From contig JAJEKV010000125.1 of the NCBI GenBank assembly GCA_021234155.1, positions 1,458,475-1,522,474 of the forward strand: a DNA stretch of 64,000 bases. The letters run 5' to 3'. The position numbers were made by a program, and so were the translations under genes. This DNA is from Isoetes taiwanensis (taxonomy: Eukaryota > Streptophyta > Lycopodiopsida > Isoetales > Isoetaceae). Position 1 is the stretch's first letter. Each line of letters begins with the position of its first letter. Shown one piece after another: positions 57,389 to 64,000 of this stretch. The notes beneath the pieces were generated by a model, which saw only the letters and a list, made by a program, of their open reading frames with translations, did not search any database and was not told the origin of the DNA.

Positions 57389-58532
57389 TTAGTCTCTCCT
57401 CTTGATGTATTTAGCCGCCATATCCTTTGGTTGAAGGGTGACTCTTTTTGCATGGAGAGTGCATGCCAATGAATCTTCAAATGCTTATCGACCTCCATCT
57501 CGCTACATATCGTTGGTTACTCGCTTGTTGGAGTCGAACTCCCACAAGATTTCTCGGACGAACCTCTGGAATGCTGCTCTCGGGATCAGAAATCCGTAGC
57601 TCCTTTGGAAGTGTTTGATTTCTCCACGGGGCTCTACGCAAAAGGTGAGTCTTGAGATCTTTTCATAGGCTTCTTGGGGGTTACGGCAATTCGGTGGAGG
57701 TATCAGCTGAAACGCCTCTCGTGTTGGCCGGCCTCCCTCGATGTATCTTACTCTATGTTCCTGGTAGTAAGCAGCATACTCGTTGTGCATCTTCTTGTAT
57801 ATCGTATAGTCTGCTAGCTCCTTCTTGTATCTCCTTCGGGCCCTAGAGTATAAGAGTCCCCGGGCGTCTTCTTTGCCTTCCACTAGCGTTTGCTTTCGTC
57901 ACCTAGCTTCTTTGCTGTTGCCATTAAAAGCGGTGGGGGCAATGGCGGCGGTAGCTCAACCCGTGTCTCGGCCTGGTCCCGAGCTGGGGTTGGTTCTTCT
58001 TCCCGCGTTTCATCATCCGTTGTCCCGGAGGAGGGTTAAACTTACTGCTGTGAGGATTCTCCCGTTCGAGAGGGTTGCCTCAAAATTACGCTATACCATC
58101 GGTGTCTTAGGCGAGGTGGGGTTGTTAAGCCTTCAGGTTGGTTCGTTTATGGTTCGCCGCCCGGCGGTTCTCCTCTTCTTAAGCGGGGCTCCTCTTCGAT
58201 TACTCTTTTTTCCCTTCGGGGTGAGATCCTCTCTATTCTTGGTTCTTTGCTCTCGCCATTGGTGCGTCTTACATACGCAACCTCCTCATCTGCTTTTCTT
58301 CTACTTTCTCCTCCTTTCTCTTGACTCTCTCTTCTCTCTTTTGCCTTTTTCTTCTTTCTTCTGGCCTTTTCTTCTTTCCTGCGCCTCTTTTTCCAAATTC
58401 TGTAATACCTAGGCCGCCTCTCCATGTCAGCCTTCATTTGTAAATCGGCATCTTTGAGCTTACGTTGTGGCAAACACTTGGCGCTAGGCCTATCGTCCTT
58501 CTTTGGCTTGCGGTTTGTTTGGTCCTAGCCAT
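57389..58532 (-). pseudogene. Histone H3-like ORF carried by element 2
   Basis: The start at 58,532 reads MARTKQT and, across a small indel, RKPKKDDRP, so the H3 tail ARTKQTARK is recognisable. Next comes a strongly basic linker (RRPRYYRIWKKRRRKEEKAR, KKKKAKERR), RYIEGGRPTRE (compare [11 protein letters not shown] in element 1), then GEIKHFQRSYGFLIPRAAFQ and RFVREILWEF, the H3 alpha-N and alpha-1 helices. Alpha-2 is shortened by a deletion and holds two in-frame stops. The end is clear H3 again: FEDSLACTLHAKRVTLQPKD, MAAKYIKRRD, stop at 57,389. LHAKRVTLQPKD matches the IHAKRVTIMPKD of H3. Total span is ~380 codons versus 136 in H3. Position between PBS/leader and ORF-X is as in element 1. Sequence divergence from element 1 is much greater than between ordinary H3 genes, so the gene was captured long ago. 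Confidence 0.88.
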
Positions 58533-58758
58533 TGTATAACAATTAATGGATTTGGGCGCGGGCGCCAAAAGATCGGCTAATGAGAAGGAGCTCGTGGAAG
58601 CACGGAAAAACCTAAAAAATGAGCCTATGTCCCCGTAATTTATAGGGTTTAATTTTTTTTTTTTTGGTCAATTAGTCGTCTGGTTGGTTTGTCATGAAAA
58701 ATCTCCTCATCTTGGGCGAAAATTGGGGTCTTGTTTGGTCCCTCGCTTCTTCCCCAAT

Positions 58759-58825
58759 GGCTCTAAGAGTGCGCGAGGAGGGGATTAGGTGGGACCTAAC
58801 TATGCTCTGGCGCACTCTTGGAGTC
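58759..58825. repeat. Hairpin repeat, copy 3
   Basis: GGCTCTAAGAGTGCGC pairs with GCGCACTCTTGGAGTC, with inner ATTAGGT/ACCTAAC. It sits in the leader, 227 bp upstream of the H3 start. Confidence 0.9.
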
Positions 58826-58967
58826 GTTGGCCTTCTCTGCCCAACACATCCAATTTACACAATTTACATGTTATTACCCACTAATTTAAGCATTTTAAGC
58901 AAGATCCTATTATTACCTTTACCCTTTGAGTAATTTATAATCAATTTTCGAGGTCACTTTTAGGGAT

Positions 58968-59035
58968 GACTCTAAGAGTGCGCGAGGAGGGGGTTAGGTT
59001 GGGGCCTAACTATACTCTGGCGCACTCTTGGAGTC
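58968..59035. repeat. Hairpin repeat, copy 4
   Basis: GACTCTAAGAGTGCGC pairs with GCGCACTCTTGGAGTC at 15 of 16 positions, with inner GTTAGGTT/GGCCTAAC. It starts 209 bp after copy 3. Confidence 0.9.
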
Positions 59036-59179
59036 ATTGTTCCAAAAGTGACTTGTATTTAATGTTTTTCGATGTTTTAACATATAATTCTAGTTATTTC
59101 GAGCTTTTTGCTTAGGATTTCATCTTTTATTTTACCATTTGAGGTTCTTAAGGCCAAGTTCTAGGGTTCCTATGGGGGT

Positions 59180-59254
59180 GACTACTCTAAGAGTGCTTGT
59201 GCGAGGGCCATTAGGTCCGGAACCTAACATGCTCCCCGGCGCACTCTTGGAGTC
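59180..59254. repeat. Hairpin repeat, copy 5
   Basis: A diverged copy: GACTACTCTAAGAGTGC ... GCGCACTCTTGGAGTC, with inner ATTAGGT and ACCTAACAT still able to pair. It starts 212 bp after copy 4 and is the copy nearest the PBS. Confidence 0.85.
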
Positions 59255-59497
59255 ATTGGCCAAAAGTGCTTGAAATTTAGTAGGATCTTTTCAGCGCTTT
59301 TTCGACTGTTGATTCTATCTTACCTATGTTCTCTATTTATCCTAATCTTAGATAATTACTAACTCTACCCTGGAAAAAAAAAAAATTCCGCTACTCGAGG
59401 TTTGTGCTTGGGCTTTTACCTCCAAGAATGAATGTCTAGATGAGTTAGTTCCTATAGGATTTCGGTCAGTGCTCAATCCTGGTCTGCCAAGATCAGA

Positions 59498-59509
59498 GCT
59501 CTGATACCA
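59498..59509 (-). promoter_or_regulatory. Primer binding site of element 2 (initiator Met tRNA)
   Basis: Minus strand TGGTATCAGAGC, identical to the PBS of element 1, one base inside the LTR edge. The leader next to it shares GGTCAGTGCT, CCTGGTC and CCAAGA with element 1. Confidence 0.95.
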
Positions 59510-59510
59510 T

Positions 59511-61067
59511 TGTGACGGCCCCCCACTCATATCAATGCCCCATCAGATACAACCGGAGATCATCCCTCAAACCAAAGATCGCCCGCTGATGTGAGGCCGT
59601 CCACCTAACATCGGGCTCTCGATGGTGGCCAAGAACCCGACGGGGAAGAATGGACGTGTCATTCATCCCGTCTCCCTCGGGATCGACCTAGCAACGGAAG
59701 CGTAAACAAAACATGAGCACATGACATCAAGCAATAATAACATACCCACCTCGAAGGGTGGTCCACCATATCACACGATGGTTTGCATCACACATCAAGA
59801 TATCAACATGACTTAGGGGACGATCCTACCCAGGCTCAGACTCATGGGGATCGACTGACAGTTTGGGGTCTCCAGATAGCAATGCAGACAGAATTCATGG
59901 CAAATGGATTTGGCTGGCATAGGAACATGGCCGTTGGGTAGTCCACTCCATCCGCCCCTCCTGTGCATACTTTGCAGATAGGCTGAAAAGTATTGGAGCC
60001 CCGACCAGAGCCCGCCGGTGAATAGCCGAGGGGCTACTACTACCGGGTTACATCTCCCGGTCCCGATGAGGCAGGAGGAGATCACTCTCCGCCGTGGAGT
60101 TCATGCTAATCACGGGCGAGCTAGAGAGCCACTGCCAGATACGACTTGAACTCACCGGAAGATGACGCATCACCGCCCCGAAGTGTCGAGCCCATACCCC
60201 CGCCTCACGCTAGCGCCGGGTATTAGGCCTAGCTCACGGCGTTCCCGCCGCCGTTACGCCGGTAGGATCAACCGTGATTAGACAAGCCCTCCCTTGTCAC
60301 CGGTCTAGCTCCGCCACCACAGCCAAAGGGCTCTTATGCCTGCCGCATTAATTGGGAATTAATGGGCTAAAACTATGATCATACAACTACTTGGGCTGGG
60401 TCTCTACCCCTTCCCAATACACAAGAGTGGCGATAGAATGTCACAATATCATCACAACAGAATCCGAAACAATAGAATACATCTATTCTAATCTACCTAA
60501 TCATACATGGTTAGGTTCCTTTGTTAGTATCTATCATTCTTAGGTCGTAGGGGTCGCCTATAGCTAAGAATGAACACTAATCCTATGGAATAAGGGCTGA
60601 AAACTCGGATCTAACTATCTGGATCAACCATTAACCCAAGCTTCTTGGCTGGCTCCCGCCCTCAAGGCGCCCATGCTATCAATCTCGAGATTGCCGGCTT
60701 GGATCGAGCCGCTACTAAGGAATGTCTGGTTCCTCTGCTATTGTTCACGCGAGAAAACGCCCACCTTTGCTCCAATCCGACTTATGGGGGCTGGTGACCA
60801 AAAAGGGTTTCCTTTTAGGGTTTATGCCCCTTTATCCTCACGACTTTAGGGCTGGGCCCTAATTGGTCAATGGTCTATTGCCACATGGCAAAAGGATATT
60901 ATATTCACATGTGGCCTTAGCATGTGCAATATAGTAGGTCACAAGGTTGTACCCTAGGGTACTACCCTTTTATGAAATCGATGCGTACATGTCGCCTAAG
61001 TCGACATGTACTAGTGACGGTCGCGATAATATACGTATTCATCAGGTATATTATCACGGAATATCAC
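59511..61067 (-). repeat. 5' LTR of element 2
   Basis: A direct repeat of 47,597-48,942. It starts TGTGACGGCCC and ends in a decayed terminal hairpin (~61,016-61,067, ending ATATCAC rather than CGCCACA). It carries the 222-bp segment (60,617-60,838) absent from the 3' LTR. The paired arms ACATGTCG/CGACATGT recur near 60,990-61,010. The exact right end is uncertain by a few bases. Confidence 0.88.
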
Positions 61068-62899
61068 CGAATATTCCGGTGCTTGTTCGGCTCGAGATGA
61101 GTTCGGGAACCCCGGTTGGCCAAAGCGAACCGAGAAGAAGTCCATGGCCCGAACCCAGGATGCGATGTGGCGAACCACATCATCTTGACTGTGCGTGGCA
61201 CTACTAAAGGGTTAAGCCAGGGAACCAGGCAAAGGGCAACCAACGTGCCCGAACTGGCGGTCGCGTTTGATACGTAGGGGCATTTATTACCCCTGCGGGT
61301 TAAATACGAACCCGCCGTGAGGGCTACATGTCAATTTCGTAGGGGCATTTATTACCCTGCTAGGTTAAGCATGCGAACCCACCGTGAGGCTACACTCGAT
61401 TCTCATTAGCATTCTTAGCCGTGCAAATAGGCGGGTACTTCTAACGTCTTGGGTGCAATTTGAAAGAACGAATCGGCCCGGGTTAATTGAAACAGCGGAG
61501 CATCTCAAATAACCACGAATCTAAATCCCTTTACCATGTAAAAGGCATAGATCGTGGCTCTGCGTTTCCCTTCTCGATGCAATACGCCAGAGTCGAACCA
61601 GTTCCAAAGATGAATTTTGCTCGTGATTGTTACCTCCGCCGAAATTCCTTGGAGCCCCGGTTGGATCCATCCAAATCTTCACAAATTACGCTGCAGTGTT
61701 GTTCTAAGCTTTGCTCTATACACGCTTCCAAATCCTCCCTCTCCCGCTTTTGCTAGAATCGGCGCTGAATTTTTTTTAGTTGTTTGTAGGAAAATTGCAA
61801 AGAACTTTGCTCCCGATTGACCTTTAGAATCAAAGCTTCTTCCTCTGCTTCCTTATTCGATTTGATCTTGCAAATTGCTAGAATTATGCAGAGCGTAAAG
61901 AGCGGGATTATTGCACATGTTGCCCCAACAATTGGCTTCACTAAATGGTTAGGCTTAGATCTCCTAATTGGTGCTATTCCCGACTTGAGAAAAGCTTCAA
62001 AAGTGTCGTTTATACAGATTGAGAGTATCCACCTCCTCGGAAATGAAAGCAAGCCTTATCTTGTGCATGGAAAAACGCCGCATTGCAAGAACAATTGATG
62101 CCGCATGCCCGGAACATGAAGTGGACCGCTAATACCTCCAATAGGCTCGCAAATGTAGCAAAATAGTCAACTTTAGAGATCCTGATTCATTATACCGCTT
62201 CTTCCACATGAAGAAAGGGGTTAACAGGGTAATGTAAATTGCTAGAATTGCAATTGTCCATACACCTCGTTGTTTTGGCGAGACCGTATGAACCACAAAT
62301 TGTTGGCAAATCACAAGTCCGATTTGCGAAAACCGATCCCGATCTAACCAATACCCGGATAAACAAGGCCCTTGATCCGATCATCCGCCCTTTTAGGCCA
62401 TCTCCCGGATCCCGGCTTCGCCCACATCATTTGTGTTGGTGGGTCATAACCCCAAGAGTCCGCCCGCCATGCTTCCGGTTCGGGTTCGCCGAACGACCGG
62501 ACGGGCCCTTCGCTGAAAACTCCCCTCCTCGACACGACCGCGGACACAACGTGCGACTCCGCCGATCCCGACACAGGGTTCGCCCAGCGAACCCGTGGGG
62601 TTCCTGATACTGCATCGCACCCACTTCATGCGTCATCGATCCACTGCCACCGACAAGCATCCGGTTTGGGTTCTTCCAACCCGCAGAAGAATGCCACGCA
62701 GCGACATATACCGCCGAACCACCATGCCACATCCCATGCGGGTTCGCCTGGAAATCCACGGGTTCGCCCAAAAGCGAATTTATGGGGTTCACCTGGGCGA
62801 ACCCGCTTGGCATGTTGACTCAATTTCGGGAGCCAATAAAGTGGGCCAAATATTGCTAATGTTACACGGGCAAAAATTTTTCCTTAGAAATAATCCCTG
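61068..62899. other. Unassigned GC-richer stretch with GGTTCGCC words
   Basis: The octamer GGTTCGCC or its complement GGCGAACC, with CGGGTTCG variants, recurs at about 61.1-61.4 kb and 62.5-62.8 kb in both orientations. Short ORFs up to 128 codons on both strands (62,427-62,813 minus) are by-products of this composition and lack motifs. It could be the LTR of another element family; no partner is in the window. Confidence 0.4.
61273..61402. repeat. 65-bp tandem duplication
   Basis: CGTAGGGGCATTTATTACCC, then GxxGGGTTAAxxxxCGAACCC and CCGTGAGGGCTACA, at 61,273 and 61,338. The copies differ at several positions, mainly in G/C-rich words. Confidence 0.85.
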
Positions 62900-64000
62900 C
62901 CCGTGACTAGCTACCACCCACACCTTGGATCTCGGATCCCCCGCGCTAGTCTTATCGGCTTGCTGCTACGGGATTGCTCCCACAAGCCCGGATTCCTGTA
63001 TAGGATCCCCCAGAGTTCAACACCTTTCAGATGCTTCACTCTGAACGATCCTTTGCAGTAACCAACTGCTCTGATCCGTTTACACAGCCTTGGCTGCAAT
63101 CAAAACCTTATGGTTCTAGTGTTGGTCTCGGCTCCTGGCAGAATCACACTGCCCTGGGCCACACTATCAAACCCGAATTCTAGATCCTACTCCAGGCCCA
63201 GCTCTCAAGAGCAATCCGGATTCTTTCAAAGAATCCCCTCGGATCGTCACCGGCTGGTTTCTCACCCAGAACAATCCTTAGCAGTATCAATCTGCCTTAG
63301 GATCGTCTAAACACAGCCTTAGGCTGCAATCTCGACCCTATGGGTCAATCCCTTGGATCAGACCAGGACCAATCACAGCAGAATCGGCTTTATCAAGCCT
63401 TCTGATCCGATCCTAATTCATTCATGGGCAGTATTAATCTGCTCTAGGATTCTTACCACAGCCCCGGGCTGCAAATCCGACCCTCTGGGTCTGGCTTAAT
63501 CCGGCTATTGGCAGTAGCAGACTGCCTCAAAGCCCCACTATTAGATTCGGATTCCAATTCCGACCTTATAGCCTGATCTATGAATCATACAGCAATTGGT
63601 TAAGGCAGAATTCGTTTCCAGTCTCAAGAACCCGGTTCCACCCTGCTGCACGAATTCCATCTCTGGGCTTTATAGAACTCTTGTCTGAGTTCACAAGCAG
63701 TTCTGCATGCTTGAATCCGGCCAGATCAGGCCCTTGTTCCATCCCAGTCTGCCCTCTAGAGCTTCAGTTAGAGATCTGGCAGGCCCGCTCCCATGCACGA
63801 GCCTGTTTCTCTGATTCTACATCAGATCAAAAGACCCATCCAATCAGTTAACGCCACGTGTATCTTTAAAATATCCTTAAAACCATAGCTAACATTTAAA
63901 CTTACATATTAATGTCATTGACCCCCTAGTGCCTATGCCACACATTAATATGTAATATACTAATGTTAACCATGCAACCATTCAGGTCTACTGCCCTGAC
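62900..64000. other. Palindrome-rich, otherwise unassigned end of window
   Basis: No gene is supported. Short inverted repeats are dense throughout, for example GATTCTTTCAAAGAATC (63,219-63,235) and GCTCTCAAGAGC (63,201-63,212). The ordered three-hairpin module is described separately. Confidence 0.45.
63040..63500. repeat. Three-hairpin module repeated three times
   Basis: Each module has P0 (GCAGTAACCAACTGC; GCAGTATCAATCTGC; GCAGTATTAATCTGC), P1 (CAGCCTTGGCTG at 63,085; CAGCCTTAGGCTG at 63,314; CAGCCCCGGGCTG at 63,459) and P2 (AACCTTATGGTT at 63,104; GACCCTATGGGTC at 63,334; GACCCTCTGGGTC at 63,479). In P1 the closing pair changes from T-A to C-G with both sides altered, and P2 changes similarly. 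Order and spacing within a module are kept, while spacing between modules varies (229 and 145 bp). Confidence 0.7.

Larger units (their letters stand above)
47597..61067 (-). mobile_element. LTR retroelement 2 (chromodomain Ty3/gypsy carrying an H3-like gene), both LTRs present
   Basis: About 13.5 kb. Minus-strand order: 5' LTR (59,511-61,067), PBS, leader with three hairpin repeats, H3-like ORF, two more hairpin repeats, ORF-X, AT-rich spacer, gag, protease, RT, RNase H, integrase, chromodomain, 3' UTR, purine tract, 3' LTR (47,597-48,942). CAAAT before 47,597 and CGAAT after 61,067 are a possible 5-bp target duplication with one C/T-type difference. The LTRs remain very similar but differ by many small indels, and the 3' LTR lacks 222 bp. 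A TIR-bearing DNA element interrupts pol. Coding frames are broken. Confidence 0.93.

Noticed and set aside
57825-58412. 195-codon plus-strand ORF with hydrophobic C-terminus resembling a membrane protein
   Set aside because: Antisense shadow of the Lys/Arg-rich linker of the H3-like ORF; LLFF-type runs are AAG/AGG codons read in reverse.
62427-62813. 128-codon minus-strand ORF
   Set aside because: No motif, and it is driven by local GC composition and GGTTCGCC words open in several frames.
1-64000. CRISPR array, tRNA or rRNA genes
   Set aside because: None of the repeats has the direct-repeat/spacer layout, and no cloverleaf or rRNA core sequence was recognised by eye; a tRNAscan/Rfam run would settle small RNA genes.

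Overview
The window looks like nuclear DNA of a land plant, and I lean towards a fern or another non-seed plant. The evidence is chromodomain-bearing Ty3/gypsy elements primed by initiator-Met tRNA, decayed PPR coding sequence, a decayed gene of the plant-specific DUF4378/TRM type, and a plant-type LINE. The species cannot be proved from the sequence. No long intact host gene, rRNA, tRNA or CRISPR array is visible. Nearly everything coding-like is a transposable element or a broken gene, and most reading frames carry frameshifts, some of which could be consensus errors.

Layout. 1-11.27 kb: unassigned, with short palindromes at the extreme left. 11.27-21.34 kb: LTR retroelement 1 on the minus strand, with a 5' LTR and PBS but its 3' end lost. 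21.34-23.9 kb: a LINE with endonuclease and reverse transcriptase on the plus strand. 23.9-40.8 kb: AT-rich DNA with tandem duplications and one strong hairpin at about 32.0 kb. 40.8-42.57 kb: DUF4378/TRM-like pseudogene (minus). 42.57-44.7 kb: PPR pseudogene (minus). 45.1-45.7 kb: 3' part of a LINE of the same type. 45.9-47.6 kb: hAT-like and RING-like remnants. 47.60-61.07 kb: retroelement 2 on the minus strand, about 13.5 kb with both LTRs. 61.1-64 kb: unassigned GC-richer DNA ending in a repeated three-hairpin module.

Main discovery. The two LTR elements belong to one unusual family. On the minus strand the order is 5' LTR, PBS, leader, a histone H3-like ORF, an ORF of unknown function (here ORF-X), AT-rich spacer, gag, then protease-RT-RNase H-integrase, and a chromodomain (visible in element 2 only). 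Both H3-like ORFs begin with the H3 tail (MARTKQTARK; element 2 through a small indel), continue through a long basic linker with a shared GGRP(S/T) motif, and end in an H3 histone fold that reaches the normal H3 C-terminus in element 1. An H3 tail mimic and a chromodomain, the class of module that reads H3-tail methylation, would thus sit in one retrotransposon. The H3 ORF of element 2 is flanked by five copies of a ~68-bp perfect-stem repeat spaced 209-212 bp apart. The LTRs carry hairpins conserved in position although their sequences differ.

How the parts could fit together (inference): gag-pol supplies particle, reverse transcription and integration functions. The chromodomain could steer integration to marked chromatin. 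The H3-like protein could enter nucleosomes, bind the chromodomain, or decoy host H3 readers. Both copies here are damaged, so any active version must be sought elsewhere in the genome.
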